DNA from: Tritrichomonas musculus
Lineage: Eukaryota; Parabasalia; Tritrichomonadida; Tritrichomonadidae
NCBI GenBank assembly: GCA_039105265.1
Contig: JAPFFF010000016.1
Coordinates: 2,108,001-2,172,000, forward strand
Reading direction: 5' to 3'
DNA: 64,000 nucleotides
Shown here one piece after another: positions 47,634 through 58,667 of the stretch. The translations under genes were made by a program, and so were the position numbers. Every line of letters begins with the position of its first letter. Positions within the stretch are counted from its first letter, which is position 1. The notes below the pieces were generated by a model. That model had not been told where the DNA came from. It saw nothing but the letters and a program-made list of their open reading frames with translations, and searched no databases.

Positions 47634-50600
47634 ATGAAAGCAGTAAGTACTGAGAAATTATTCGAATTATTTAAAATTGTTAATCCTTCTGCTACTACTT
47701 TGGAGGAATATGAAAAACTTCCATTTGTGAAAGATGTAAGAAAAGCATTAATTGATGAAATTAAAGATTATTTAGCAGAAACTAATTATAAAGGGCCTTT
47801 TGAATATGACCCAATTTTCTATTATTTTATGGGAATTGATGCTGCTATGAATAAGAATAAAGATTTGCTGAAAGAATTGCCAGCTCATGCTAAGAAACTA
47901 AAAGAGTATCATCATTTTAACCCAAAAACTGATGCTGATGAATTTCTCCAGTTAACGCCAGCTGAAGAAAATAAGCAAGTTATGCAATCATTTAAAGAAT
48001 GGAAGGAACAAGAATCTTCACAGAAAGAAGTAGTTGATGATATAATTGACCACCTACTTAGACACAAAACTAATTGGCGCATTGATTTTACTAAATTAAC
48101 TAATGTAGGTAGAGAACTAATATTTGAGCCATTAAAGAATTTCTTTCAAGAACACATTTTAACTCTTCCTATTATTGGGAAATACAAGATACAATTTAAA
48201 GTTAATGGACAGTGGCATACAAAACCATTAGATGAAGAATCTTTAAATCAACTAATGAAGAATTTAGAAGAAAGGCATTTGTTATTCGACTTAGATACAA
48301 CTCCAGCTGAATACTTTTACGAAGATGGAGGTAGCAAGTTACCTGATTGGTCAATGTTTGATGAAATTAGGTTTAATGAATATCAGAAATTTGATAGTAG
48401 CAATGATAGAGGTGGCTCATTCTTTAGATATTTAATCAAACCAGATGTACCTAAAATGATTATTGAATATTTGAATAGATTACAGATATTTGATACTTTA
48501 GTTGAAGGTAAGTCACAACGAAAAGAATTAGATGATAACTGTTTTGTTTATGCACTTAAGCAAACTGGTCAGTACGATGAAGAGACTTTAAATAAGATTC
48601 GTTTAAGAATTAATAGAAGATATCTTTCACAAGGATGTATTGAACAAATTTGTAATGAATTCAAGATACAAATTAAATTAACTTTCATAAATGAAAAGGC
48701 AAAGAAAGTAAAAGAACAAGTTTATTCAGTTAAGAATCATGTAAAGAAGAATTATTTAGGAGTTGCTAATCCAGAGTCAAATAGAATTCATCACATGAAT
48801 ATTTATGAGTCACATTACTTTCTAGAGGAAGTTACACCATTTTCAACTGATTATATAAAGAATTTATCCGATAGAACTGATGAGCAATTCAACAAAGAAT
48901 TTAAAGGAGACCATTTCATTAATGCTAGATACTATATGAAATCATCTAACTTAGTTAGAACTTTGATGCAAAATGGATATTTTGTACCAATTACTTTTGG
49001 TGAAGCAATGATTCTAAAAACAACGTTTTATGATGAAGTTAAGAATGATTTAGACAGTATCAATTTAGATTATGACCCTGAACACTGTACTCAATTGATT
49101 GCACCGTCTAATTGGAAAACCAAAGATAAGATAACGAATTACTTTTATGCAGACTTTGAAGCTGATGTTAGCGATTCGATTCATAAACCTTATATGGTAG
49201 TATTACAGAATGAATCTGGTGAAATTAATAAATGTTGGAAAGGTGAAGATTGTGCAGTTAAGTTATTGAAGTATTTAGAGGATGGTGATGTAGTATACTT
49301 TCATAATTTAGCTTATGATATCAGAATGTTAGCGAAATATGGAATGAACAAATCAATTATCAAAGGAAGTAAAGTTATGAAGGCAGATATTAAGTTTGAA
49401 GGTAAGACTATTCATTTCAGAGATTCTTATCCTATGATTTCATCTAAGTTAAGTGATTTTCCAGCCATGTTCAACTTGCCCAAAGTACAGAAAGAAATCT
49501 TCCCATACAAGTATTACACATTGGAAAGATTAAAGACAAATATTGGCATAATCAGTGAAGCAGGTAAAGATGAGGACAAAGAGTGGACAGAAGAAGATTA
49601 CAAATTATTCAATTCTAATATTGATTCTGTTGAAGGTTGCAGATTATCTGATACAGAATTTGATATGTACAAATACTGTGAATTTTACTGTAAGCAAGAT
49701 GTGAACATTCTTCGTTTAGGATTTAATGCATTTCGTGAAGGATTCTTGAAAGATTTCAAAATTGACCCATATAAATTCATTTCAATCTCAGCTTTAGCTA
49801 ATGAAGTATTCAATCAGAATGTTTACTATAATCATAATCTTTATAAAGTTGGTGGTGTTGTTAGACATTTTATGTCTCATGCTATTTATGGTGGAAGATG
49901 CATGACTGCTTATAATAAGAAATGGCATACCACTAAACCTTTAAGTGATTTTGATGCAGTCTCATTATATCCTTCAGCTATGGCTAGACTGAAGACAGTG
50001 AAAGGTATTCCTAAAGTGATTCAACCAGAGCAATTGAATATGAAATTTCTTCAATCAGTTGATGCATATGTTGTTGAGATTAAGATTACAAAAGTGAACA
50101 AACACTACGCATTTCCGTTAATTGTTCAGAAAACTAAAGAAGGATTAAATTAAATAATGACAATATCACAAAACCAATCACGATGGTAGTCGATAACATT
50201 GCTTTGGAGGATTTGATTAATTTTCAGAAAATAGAATTTGAACTAATTAAAGGCTATTATTGGAATAGCGGAACTGATGATACAATTCAGAAAGTCATTA
50301 GACATATTTTCAATAAAAGATTAGAATACAAGAAACAAAAGAATCCTCTTCAGCAATTATATAAACTAATCATGAATTCATGTTATGGCAAAACTATCGA
50401 GAAACCAGTTGATAAAGATTGGAAATATTTTGATAATGAAGAGGATTTAAACAAATATATGTTTAAGAATTATTACAAAATTATTGAAGAAGTTCAATTA
50501 GGAGATAGCGAAATCCATGCAGTACGTGTAAAGAAGCCAATTGATAAGCATTTCAATTTTAGCTTACTTGGGATTCAAGTACTCAGTATGTCAAAGAGAA

Positions 50601-51142
50601 TTATGAACGAAGTTATGTGCTTAGCATTTGACTTAGGCTGTCATATCTATTATCAAGATACAGATTCAATGCATATAGAAGTCGATGATTTACCTAAATT
50701 AATTGATGCATTCAAAAATAAGTATGGAAGAGATTTAATTGGCTCTAATTTAGGACAATTCCATTCAGATTTTCCAACAATTAATAACCATGACGAAATG
50801 CCAAAAGCAATTGAATCATTCTTCTTAATGAAGAAGATGTACATTGATAAACTTCAAGATTCAACTGGAGAAATTGATTATATGGTACGCGGCAAAGGCC
50901 TTACTCAAAATAGCATTAAATATGCAACAAAGAAATTCAATAACAACCCATTAGCTTTATACAAATCAATGTATGAAGGAAAGTCTCAGACCTTTGACTT
51001 AACTAAAGGTCAACCATGTTTCGAAATGAACAAAAACATGACAGTATCAACAAAAACAAAATTCGAGAGAAAGATAAAGACACTTTATCAAGAGGGAATT
51101 ATTGATGACTACTTTCAGCCCTCAAATTATTCCCACATATGA
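47634..51142 (+). pseudogene. Polinton DNA polymerase B region
   Basis: The region encodes the element's replicative polymerase, of the protein-primed family B type. A 3'-5' exonuclease is marked by FYADFEADV (about 49146), YFHNLAYDIRML (about 49300) and YCKQDVNI (about 49690). Polymerase palm motifs follow: DFDAVSLYPSAM (about 49950), the KLIMNSCYGKT helix (about 50365) and YYQDTDSMH (about 50650). About 500 residues precede the exonuclease; in them LDDNCFVYALKQTG and a later ESHYFLEE resemble the Asp/Cys and His blocks of OTU-type cysteine proteases. The gene is judged broken, with about one break. It meets the integrase gene tail to tail. Confidence 0.88.
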
Positions 51143-52713
51143 GCCAAACGATATCTTGGAAGCTTCTGTATATTTTTACCACTTTTTACTAAATACAATC
51201 CATTCTCAAATCCAATAATTTTGTGCTCACCCGGTTGAATAATACTTCTTCGTTTCAGCATCTTATCTGTTTCATTGTAAACTTTAACATTCATACCTTC
51301 TTCAATTTTGAATCCAGGACTATTCTTTATGTTATAATTCTCTTGACATATTCTTCTAACTATATAGTTTTCTAATTCATGGTCATTCTGAACTTGTTGA
51401 GGAGATACAGGATATCCGGCATATTTACTTAGAGTTTGATGAGGGGCATGATTGTATTGGAAAACCAAATCTTCCATAACATTTGGAGTAATCATACCGA
51501 TTTTCATATTATATGCCATATCTCGTAAAGTACGAATTACTCTATCTATAATCCCTAATGATGAATGTAATGGACTTGTTTTATTGGCTAATCTTTGTTC
51601 TGACTTCATGAAATCAGGATATGCACCATTCACTTGTCTTGGAACTGTTCTAAAAGTAATTCCATTATTAATATAGAATTCTTGAGCTTCTGCTGAATTA
51701 AAGGCAGATTCACCATCACCAGAAAGATATCTAACTACCATTCCCTGGTCTATCAATGCTCGTAACGCATTCAAGTATCTTTTGGATGATTTCTTATCAC
51801 GTTTACTGAATTTGTTTTCACCTAATTCAATATTTGTTAGTTTAACATAAAGGTATCTTGTATTAATATTTATTGCTACAAGATAACAGAGATGATATAC
51901 CATCATCAAATCAATGATGTAAGAGTCTCTTGATGACATTTTATGTAATTGGTATTTTTTGGTATTATCCTTTAATGGGAATGATGATTTGGGTTCGTCG
52001 ATAGTTTTCATTCTAGAATTAATTTCTAGCAACGCTTTAACTTTGTTTGGACTTTTGAAGCCTATAGTACCAGATATAGGAGTTTGTTCAATCTGAATAT
52101 TATTCTCAGGCTGTTTATAAAATAAGTTTTTATATATTTCATAGCATTTCTCATTTGAGTATAATCCTTTCGGCCAATCTTTAATTACTTTAAGAAACTT
52201 GTCATATTCAAAGTATTCATCTGGATGTTCTATTACGAATTTCTTAATCTTATCAGAAAATGTTTCTTTATGAGCTACTGTTTCATGTAATTCTTTATGA
52301 GTTCGTTTATATTCATCTAAATATTCTCTATATACTTTTTCTTGGTCAATGTCCATTAAAGCTCTAAAATACTTTAGTCTTCGCGCTTCACCAATTGTTT
52401 TCGGTTTACTTGCTCTTGCAATTGTTGCGAATAATGAATCTCTGGCATTTCTTATTCTAGATTCTTGTTGATTTCTTTTAAATGCTTCTTCTTTTGCTTT
52501 GACATTATCGCGTAAAATCAAATAATTGAATTGATAGAATTCGTCAATTGCATTATCACTTGCTTCATCAAAATAGTTTTGGTTATGTTCATCAAGATAG
52601 TTATATATTAATGCTTTTACTTCTCTTTCAAACGTTTCATAATTGAATTTATCTAAACTGTTTAAAACAGAACCAATAATTTCATTTCGATGTTGATATA
52701 AGAATTTATCCAT
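51127..52713 (-). CDS. Polinton integrase
   Basis: The 528-residue protein has a helical N-terminal half and a retrovirus-like integrase core at about 250-440 (SRDSYIIDLMMVYHL; RYLSGDGESAFNSAEAQEF; SLGIIDRVIRTLRDM; the YNHAPHQTL motif typical of the core's end). A small beta-rich C-terminal domain follows (VKVYNETDKMLKRRSII), like the DNA-binding SH3-type end. Integrases of this family insert the linear element into host DNA and make a short target duplication. The gene lies on the opposite strand to the polymerase, tail to tail with a few bases shared. It looks whole. Confidence 0.88.
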   Translation of the reverse strand: MDKFLYQHRNEIIGSVLNSLDKFNYETFEREVKALIYNYLDEHNQNYFDEASDNAIDEFYQFNYLILRDNVKAKEEAFKRNQQESRIRNARDSLFATIARASKPKTIGEARRLKYFRALMDIDQEKVYREYLDEYKRTHKELHETVAHKETFSDKIKKFVIEHPDEYFEYDKFLKVIKDWPKGLYSNEKCYEIYKNLFYKQPENNIQIEQTPISGTIGFKSPNKVKALLEINSRMKTIDEPKSSFPLKDNTKKYQLHKMSSRDSYIIDLMMVYHLCYLVAININTRYLYVKLTNIELGENKFSKRDKKSSKRYLNALRALIDQGMVVRYLSGDGESAFNSAEAQEFYINNGITFRTVPRQVNGAYPDFMKSEQRLANKTSPLHSSLGIIDRVIRTLRDMAYNMKIGMITPNVMEDLVFQYNHAPHQTLSKYAGYPVSPQQVQNDHELENYIVRRICQENYNIKNSPGFKIEEGMNVKVYNETDKMLKRRSIIQPGEHKIIGFENGLYLVKSGKNIQKLPRYRLAHMWE

Positions 52714-52781
52714 TTATTTAAATATAATTATTTAACTTTGTTCATTTATAATTCAAAATTTTTCTCATTTAAAAGAATTAA

Positions 52782-53030
52782 ATGACTACATCTAACCAAA
52801 AAGACCAACCAAACTTGTTGCATTTACCAACCAAACCAAAATATAGTAAACGAACATTTGCTACAGAAACATTAAGATTAATTAATTTGAGATTAGGTTA
52901 TTATAGAAAGGTTTTAAATAACCAAAGTATTAAGAATGAAAAGAGAATAAAATCTATAAAGGCTAAATACGAACGTGATATGAAAGTTAGAAAGTTATTA
53001 AATAAGGCAATAAAGAATCTATATAATTGA
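52782..53030 (+). CDS. Small basic Polinton protein
   Basis: The 82 residues start with a polar Gln/Pro stretch (TTSNQKDQPNLLHLPTKPK) and continue into a strongly basic helix (KNEKRIKSIKAKYERDMKVRKLL). It may bind DNA or the capsid interior. It is divergent to the integrase gene, with about 70 bp between starts, and close upstream of the next gene. No family recognised. Confidence 0.65.
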   Translation: MTTSNQKDQPNLLHLPTKPKYSKRTFATETLRLINLRLGYYRKVLNNQSIKNEKRIKSIKAKYERDMKVRKLLNKAIKNLYN

Positions 53031-53047
53031 ATTATTTTTGAGATTAA

Positions 53048-54631
53048 ATGCCTAGAATAGCTATTAGTAACTTTAGTGGCAAATTAAATGCACAAGACTT
53101 AGCACGAATAAACACACGTTTAAACAACGAACTTAACGCAGGCTTGGATAATAATCCAAATGGAAGAGGAGCTTGGCGACAATTAGCATCTTCACTTATG
53201 AACTTCCTTAATGAATACGAGTTTGCTAATAACGAAGGATTTGATGTTAATGATGAAACAATTGGAACTTTTATAAATAGAGTTAAACAAGAAGAAACAG
53301 AAGATTTAGTAGATGATGTTATAAATATGACAGGTAATAATTTAAAAGATACTATAAATATAGGAAATAGCATACCACATAATACTGGTGTTAATATGAA
53401 TCCTTTAAAAAATTATACTCCTGTAGTTTTCTCAGATAATACTGACGATTTAATTGAGGATGTAGCAAATATGACAAGTAATAATATAGGAAATAGCATA
53501 ATACAAAATTCAAACTTTTCTCAATCACAAATGCAACAACCACAGCAAATTAATCCTTTAGAGGATTTACTTATTAATACAATATCTGTTCAAGATTTAT
53601 TGAATATCTATAATAAATATTGTCCAAACCCAATATCAATCCAGCAAGTTCAACAAAACTCACAAGGTAACCAAGACTTAGCAAAAGCATATTTATTAAA
53701 TGAAGTTCTTAAAGCAGCTCGAGATGGATATTTAGTTAAAGGAATAGGAGGAGGCTTTGGTCATTCAAAAATTGGAATGAATGACTTAATGCATATCATT
53801 TTGGATTTACAACGTGATGTTAAAAGAGTCTCAAATGCAATTTCACCTCAAGGAGCTCAAAAAATGGTTGATAAACATAATGCAGAAAATCCATCAAGCC
53901 CATGGACATTGCATACCAATGATATTAATGGAGATAATATTCCTGATATTATTATTCGAAACAAGAGAGGCGAACCAATGTACGTCAACGGTTATACAAC
54001 AAAAAAGAGCAACTATCCTTTAGTTTATAATTATTATAAAGAACATCCAACAAGAGAATCAAGAAAGAAATATCCACTTTCACAATATAAGAATGACATA
54101 ATGAATGTTCAATATGTTAATGAAGGGAATGCTGAATTATGGGGTAATCTCAAAGAAAAATGGAAAAGACCAAAACAATTTGTTAATGATGAAGGTTTAG
54201 ATTATAATATGAGTGGATATTCATTAAGAGTTCCTAAGAGACTATCTTCATACCAAAGATTTGTTAAATATGTATTAGGTGAAGTTAAAAATGATGCATT
54301 TCAATTTATTTTACAAAATGGCATGATTATTCCAGACCAAATTAAGTTGAGAGCATTCTCTAAAGCAGCTGGATATTTATGGCGAACTAAGATTTTAGAA
54401 CCATTATATCGTAAATATCAAGCCAATACAGAAGGCGATGCAAAGATAATTAAAAAGAAAGCAGCTGGAGAAATTGATAATACAGTTTCAAAAATAATTC
54501 ATGATTTACATAATGATGGAGGTGCATCAAGGAAAAATCTATTAAATGATTTAATCGCTTCAATTACTAATGAAACTATATCTAATTATTCTGGACAATA
54601 TCAAATGGTAGAACCTCAACTAAGTGAGTAA
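53048..54631 (+). CDS. Polinton protein of unknown function, 527 residues
   Basis: The N-terminal 220 residues are Asn/Gln-rich with two copies of a LVDDVINMTGNN / LIEDVANMTSNN motif. After a glycine-rich LVKGIGGGFGHSKIGM segment the C-terminal half is compact (DGDNIPDIIIRNKRGEPMY-like text; YQRFVKYVLGEVKNDAFQF; LRAFSKAAGYLWRTKIL). Its place between the integrase and ATPase genes suits a conserved Polinton structural or replication protein, for example a terminal protein, but that is inference. The frame looks whole. Confidence 0.75.
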   Translation: MPRIAISNFSGKLNAQDLARINTRLNNELNAGLDNNPNGRGAWRQLASSLMNFLNEYEFANNEGFDVNDETIGTFINRVKQEETEDLVDDVINMTGNNLKDTINIGNSIPHNTGVNMNPLKNYTPVVFSDNTDDLIEDVANMTSNNIGNSIIQNSNFSQSQMQQPQQINPLEDLLINTISVQDLLNIYNKYCPNPISIQQVQQNSQGNQDLAKAYLLNEVLKAARDGYLVKGIGGGFGHSKIGMNDLMHIILDLQRDVKRVSNAISPQGAQKMVDKHNAENPSSPWTLHTNDINGDNIPDIIIRNKRGEPMYVNGYTTKKSNYPLVYNYYKEHPTRESRKKYPLSQYKNDIMNVQYVNEGNAELWGNLKEKWKRPKQFVNDEGLDYNMSGYSLRVPKRLSSYQRFVKYVLGEVKNDAFQFILQNGMIIPDQIKLRAFSKAAGYLWRTKILEPLYRKYQANTEGDAKIIKKKAAGEIDNTVSKIIHDLHNDGGASRKNLLNDLIASITNETISNYSGQYQMVEPQLSE

Positions 54632-54652
54632 GATATTTAAGATTATTTTTAG

Positions 54653-55615
54653 ATGAAAACAATTTCAATAATGGATATGACTTCGACTTCGTTGTACACT
54701 GAATCGGGAATTCTTTCTTCAAAAGAATTCGCTGCAAAGCCGGAGATTCGGTGCCCGTCTAGCAGCAAATCTCAGGCCTTAACAGGCCCGATTAGCAACT
54801 TTCGATTAGATTTCATTCGTGATAAAGTAAATGATACATTAAATGATAACATAGATGAGATTGGTGGTGCATTAATAAATGATATCCATCCTGATATAAA
54901 CATTAAGTACAACAGTGTGAATGTCATCGTTGGTAAACAAGGTCAAGGTAAAACTGTTATTGCTTTAGAAGAAATTATCAAAATAAGTCTAATAAACACG
55001 CATCACTTACTTGTCTATATCACAAAGAATGGTGATGAAAATGATAGAAGCTTCCAAGCACTAAAGCATTTAATCAAAATTCCTCACGTTACAATAAGTG
55101 AGAAAGAAGCAAAAGGATTTATTGAAACATTGATATCTGCAAAAAATTTGTATTATCTAATCAAAAGAGAGAATTTAGAAGACCAAATAATGGATGACCA
55201 AAAATATGCAATGTTTGATGTGCTACATATTAATAATTTTGATAGGGATTATTTACACACTATTGTTTTATTCGATGATATAAGTAACAGTAAATTGTTC
55301 TCTTCTGAGGAATCTTATTTCAGTCAGCAACTTAGAAGATGTAGGCATACAAATATTACTTACTTCTTATTGATTCAAGGATGGAAAGGAATCAAACCTC
55401 ATATCAAAAATGAAATCACGACATTATTTATCTTTCCATGCTTCAACAAGCAGCAACTACATTACATCTATTCTCAATCAGCCAGCAATTTACAATTTGA
55501 TGAATTTTACCAAAAATATTGCCAGCTTCTACAAATTCTTAGAGACAATCCGGATACTCATCCTTATATGATAGTTCAGGTTAATTCAGGTGGTGAGACC
55601 ACTGTATGTGTTTGA
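54653..55615 (+). CDS. Polinton packaging ATPase (FtsK/HerA type)
   Basis: The 320 residues carry Walker A VGKQGQGKTVIAL (about 95-107), Walker B HTIVLFDDIS (about 198-207) and a later sensor-like ITYFLLIQGWKG. This is the A32-like ATPase that pumps viral DNA into capsids in related viruses, and it marks the element as virus-like. The first 45 residues (MDMTSTSLYTESG; AAKPEIRCPSSSKSQ) come from an unusually GC-rich patch. It follows the 527-residue gene by 21 bp on the same strand. The frame looks whole. Confidence 0.85.
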   Translation: MKTISIMDMTSTSLYTESGILSSKEFAAKPEIRCPSSSKSQALTGPISNFRLDFIRDKVNDTLNDNIDEIGGALINDIHPDINIKYNSVNVIVGKQGQGKTVIALEEIIKISLINTHHLLVYITKNGDENDRSFQALKHLIKIPHVTISEKEAKGFIETLISAKNLYYLIKRENLEDQIMDDQKYAMFDVLHINNFDRDYLHTIVLFDDISNSKLFSSEESYFSQQLRRCRHTNITYFLLIQGWKGIKPHIKNEITTLFIFPCFNKQQLHYIYSQSASNLQFDEFYQKYCQLLQILRDNPDTHPYMIVQVNSGGETTVCV

Positions 55616-55682
55616 GGGTTCATGCCCGAAACGGTACTTCATACCTGAAGCGCTTTATGCTGAACCACTGTATGCGTTTGAT
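55596..55682. repeat. Direct repeat spanning the ends of two convergent Polinton genes
   Basis: ACCACTGTATG(T/C)GTTTGA occurs at about 55598-55615 and again at about 55664-55681. The 48 bp between are GC-richer than the rest. The ATPase gene ends in the first copy and the minus-strand gene ends in the second, so the duplication has shaped both C termini. Confidence 0.6.
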
Positions 55683-56014
55683 GAATTCAGGAATTCAATA
55701 ATTTGATTCACCTTCTCTTTAAGAGTTTCTACATCATTTTTGAGTTTGCTTTCTGAAGGCTTGTTAGGTTCAGGCTGTTCAGCAGGACCATAATCTTTTT
55801 TCAACATCAATATATTTTTGATTCTCGTTATTCTGTATCCTTTAATGTGATACAACTTATTCAATTTGTGGGTTGTCAGTTTATCTACCTCATCCTTATT
55901 CTTAGTATAGAATATATTGAACTCATCTGGGTTTTCAAACTCTTTTGAATAGTTTTTAATAGGTTCAATTATTTTCAATTCTGTTAAACTCATTTTGATA
56001 GATATTAAAAACAA
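55655..56014 (-). CDS. Small Polinton protein, 119 residues
   Basis: The protein starts MFLISIKMSLTELKIIEPI. The second Met (MSLTELKI) is an equally likely start. It has a central basic stretch (LTTHKLNKLYHIKGYRITRIK), a Pro/Glu linker and a C-terminal coiled-coil-like helix (LKNDVETLKEKVNQIIEFL). The order suggests a DNA-binding or capsid-associated oligomer. No family is recognised. It is in line with the pVI-like gene on the same strand. Confidence 0.65.
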   Translation of the reverse strand: MFLISIKMSLTELKIIEPIKNYSKEFENPDEFNIFYTKNKDEVDKLTTHKLNKLYHIKGYRITRIKNILMLKKDYGPAEQPEPNKPSESKLKNDVETLKEKVNQIIEFLNSSNAYSGSA

Positions 56015-56044
56015 TAAAATACAATTAATTAATTCTAATTTCGT

Positions 56045-56359
56045 TTAAGTGTTGCCTTTTAGCATAGGAATACTAAATGTTGCTGGATTTATGCTATTTT
56101 GTGTATTCAGCTTCGCTGTCTGTCCAACTCGTTGGGCATTCAAAAAGTTATCAAATGCACCAACTGTTGATGATATCCCATTTCCTAAATTACCTAAAAA
56201 CTTCCCTGCATTTCCTCCAATTATTCCTGCCGCTTTGCCTAATCCTGGAGCTACTATCCCAGTTGCTATTTGACCAATTGTTTGTAACACAGGCAGAGCT
56301 TTTCTAAAACCATTTGCTACTTTTTTAGTTATATTCTTAAACCAACTTCCGAAAGCCAT
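56045..56359 (-). CDS. Small pVI-like / membrane-active Polinton protein
   Basis: The 104 residues have an amphipathic basic N terminus (MAFGSWFKNITKKVANGFRK) and a long Gly/Ala-rich hydrophobic middle (IATGIVAPGLGKAAGIIGGN). This layout is like the minor capsid, membrane-lytic protein VI of adenoviruses and small Polinton/virophage counterparts. It sits next to the capsid gene, which supports a virion role. The assignment rests on composition and place, not on an alignment. Confidence 0.6.
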   Translation of the reverse strand: MAFGSWFKNITKKVANGFRKALPVLQTIGQIATGIVAPGLGKAAGIIGGNAGKFLGNLGNGISSTVGAFDNFLNAQRVGQTAKLNTQNSINPATFSIPMLKGNT

Positions 56360-56411
56360 TTAATTTCATTTGAAAGAAAATCCCGAATATTGAAATTTTC
56401 TTTAGGTGTAA

Positions 56412-58118
56412 ATGACATTTGCAAACGCGGCAACCAAAGGTTTAAGTAATCGTGAAGGTGATTTATATAGATTCTTTCAAGAACATTTAGCAAATTTAGT
56501 TCAAACTAATGGAGGTGACCATTATTTTAACTGGAAAACATTCGAATGTTTTGATTCTAATTGTCCACACCCAGTTCGTACCAAATCTTATTTGAGACTT
56601 ACATCAGAGAACTTCCCAATAACTCAAATGGAAAAATCCTTCATTAGTATTAAGATAAAATTATCAATTAAATTGGATAAATGCTTGGTTGGCTTCGAAA
56701 ACGACTATAAGAAGCTCATTCGAGTATTTGTTGGTCTTAAGAACTCAGCAGAATTCTTTGGAAAGTTAGATACAATCTGTAATAACATTATGTGTAAAAA
56801 CACTCAAGATGAAGCAGTTAGGGAACAATTTGCATACAACTGCTTGAAACCAAGAGCAGAGAAGGCTACAGCAAAATATAGTCATTCAACATGGGATAAT
56901 GTTTCATCTTTCTCAGAATCAGTTTGTGGTATATATGTTCCATTATCAGAATTAGCAGATGGATATGAACATTCATTTAATATGGAATTAGTTATACCAT
57001 ACACAGATTTATTAAAGTATCAAGCTTTTATGTTATATCCTAATGCTATTTGCGGTGAAATCAAAGAATTAGTAGAAACATCAACTGATGCATTTGTTTG
57101 GGCACCAATTTCACCCTCAGTTGTTAAAGATGCTTTAGAAACATGGGAAGGAGATGTAATGAAGATTACATTACCAGATTATACAGGATTAACAAACAAA
57201 TTTACTCAATGCGGAAATGCAGCCAAGATTATATCATCAATTGTGAAAATTGTGAATGATGAAGAAAATGACAACGAAGAACCCAAATTTACTTTCGTTC
57301 AGGATGATTCAAAATATTCATATGCAGTTCATAATGTTACACTTTCTATCACAAACTGTATTGTTGAGCAGATGAGAACAAACATTGCAGGATTTAACGC
57401 TAAGCCACAAGTATTAGAACAATTACGTTCCCTTCTTCAAGTACCAATAATTATTCCATCTCAAACACTTGATAGAAGACATTTTCCAAATGCTGCTGGT
57501 GCTAATGGTATTGATACAACAACTGATATTTCGCTAAATTCTGCAACAAATATTACTGTTGTATTTCCAAAGAATTCAAATGATGCAACATGTTTCGATA
57601 ATATTATGTATGAGAATGTTCAATTATTCGTTAATAAGCATGCTATTCCAGATACTGAATTACAAACAGTAGGTGCTAGATTTTATCAATTACAACTTGT
57701 CGCTAATGAACTGGATGGACCATTAGAAGCAACTAAAGAATTTGAGAATTCATTTACTGATGCACTTAATGATATGACTGAAGGTTCTGAAGATTTCGGT
57801 AAACGTCGTTCAAATTGTAGAGCAGATGGAACTTCATTTGGTATCAATTTCCAACTTGAAAGAAGCAATGCTGGATATGTTTTCGATGGAGCAGACTTTG
57901 GAACACAGACAGTGCCAATAACTTTCAGAGGTAAACCAATGTTTAAAGGTGTCAATGATACATACTATAATTTCATGACAAATGATGATGGAGTTGTTGA
58001 TACAGCCAGGCACCCGCCTCCCCCTGAACTCTGGATTTGTCAAGATACATATTTCACAATGGATAGTATTAATGGTCTTGTATATCATGGTACAAAAATC
58101 CCACCAGAGTTATATTAA
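56412..58118 (+). CDS. Probable Polinton major capsid protein
   Basis: The 568-residue protein is mostly short beta-rich segments, with few charged helices (DHYFNWKTFECFDSNC; YIPVPLSELADGYEHSF-like text; FNMELVIPYTDLLKYQAF; VFPKNSNDATCFDNIMYENV). Length, composition and position beside the packaging ATPase and the pVI-like gene fit the double jelly-roll major capsid protein of Polintons. I cannot prove the fold from sequence alone. It looks whole, and it ends with a GC-richer stretch near RHPPPPELW. Confidence 0.7.
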   Translation: MTFANAATKGLSNREGDLYRFFQEHLANLVQTNGGDHYFNWKTFECFDSNCPHPVRTKSYLRLTSENFPITQMEKSFISIKIKLSIKLDKCLVGFENDYKKLIRVFVGLKNSAEFFGKLDTICNNIMCKNTQDEAVREQFAYNCLKPRAEKATAKYSHSTWDNVSSFSESVCGIYVPLSELADGYEHSFNMELVIPYTDLLKYQAFMLYPNAICGEIKELVETSTDAFVWAPISPSVVKDALETWEGDVMKITLPDYTGLTNKFTQCGNAAKIISSIVKIVNDEENDNEEPKFTFVQDDSKYSYAVHNVTLSITNCIVEQMRTNIAGFNAKPQVLEQLRSLLQVPIIIPSQTLDRRHFPNAAGANGIDTTTDISLNSATNITVVFPKNSNDATCFDNIMYENVQLFVNKHAIPDTELQTVGARFYQLQLVANELDGPLEATKEFENSFTDALNDMTEGSEDFGKRRSNCRADGTSFGINFQLERSNAGYVFDGADFGTQTVPITFRGKPMFKGVNDTYYNFMTNDDGVVDTARHPPPPELWICQDTYFTMDSINGLVYHGTKIPPELY

Positions 58119-58221
58119 ATATTTTAAACATTTCCAAATTCAAGATTCAATATGATTTAATCTAAAAATATATTTTTACATTCAATATTCTAATAAAAGT
58201 TCTAAAACAAATTGTTGTACA

Positions 58222-58542
58222 TTAATTAAGTTTCCCATTAAGGTCAGTAAACCATATCTTAAAAGTATCTTTAGGCTGTGTTATTTCGTATTTCTTGTAC
58301 TTGGTTAATATAGTATTTGTAAAGCAAACGAATGAATCCAAATAATTATCACGTTCAATGAAGGAACAGTGTAACATAACATCTCCAACCATTGCATTAC
58401 TAAATAAGCAACGACAATGGATGACATGGATGAACTTAGGATTATTACTTGATGTGAATTCATGAGGAAATTTTCTTTCATAATATTTACTTGGACTATT
58501 TCCAGCTCCTTGAACATAAAAGTAAGTTTTTACTGTTGGCAT
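58222..58542 (-). CDS. Small Polinton protein, 106 residues
   Basis: The protein begins MPTVKTYFYVQGAGN and is beta-rich and basic (YYERKFPHEFTSSNNPKFIHV; MVGDVMLHCSFIERDNY; a final FKIWFTDLNGKLN strand). It is compact, with several Cys and aromatic residues, so it could be a minor capsid or penton-like single jelly-roll piece, but it is short for that. Divergent from the long fibre-like gene, with about 125 bp between starts. Confidence 0.6.
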   Translation of the reverse strand: MPTVKTYFYVQGAGNSPSKYYERKFPHEFTSSNNPKFIHVIHCRCLFSNAMVGDVMLHCSFIERDNYLDSFVCFTNTILTKYKKYEITQPKDTFKIWFTDLNGKLN

Positions 58543-58667
58543 TGATTGTTTTACAGGAAAAATAATTTTATTAATAGTAGTTTTTCAGTATTAGAGTATT
58601 GACTTACATCGGTTGGATTAGATTGCATTAGGTAGAAGGCGGAAAATGTTATTTTTCCATTTATCAA

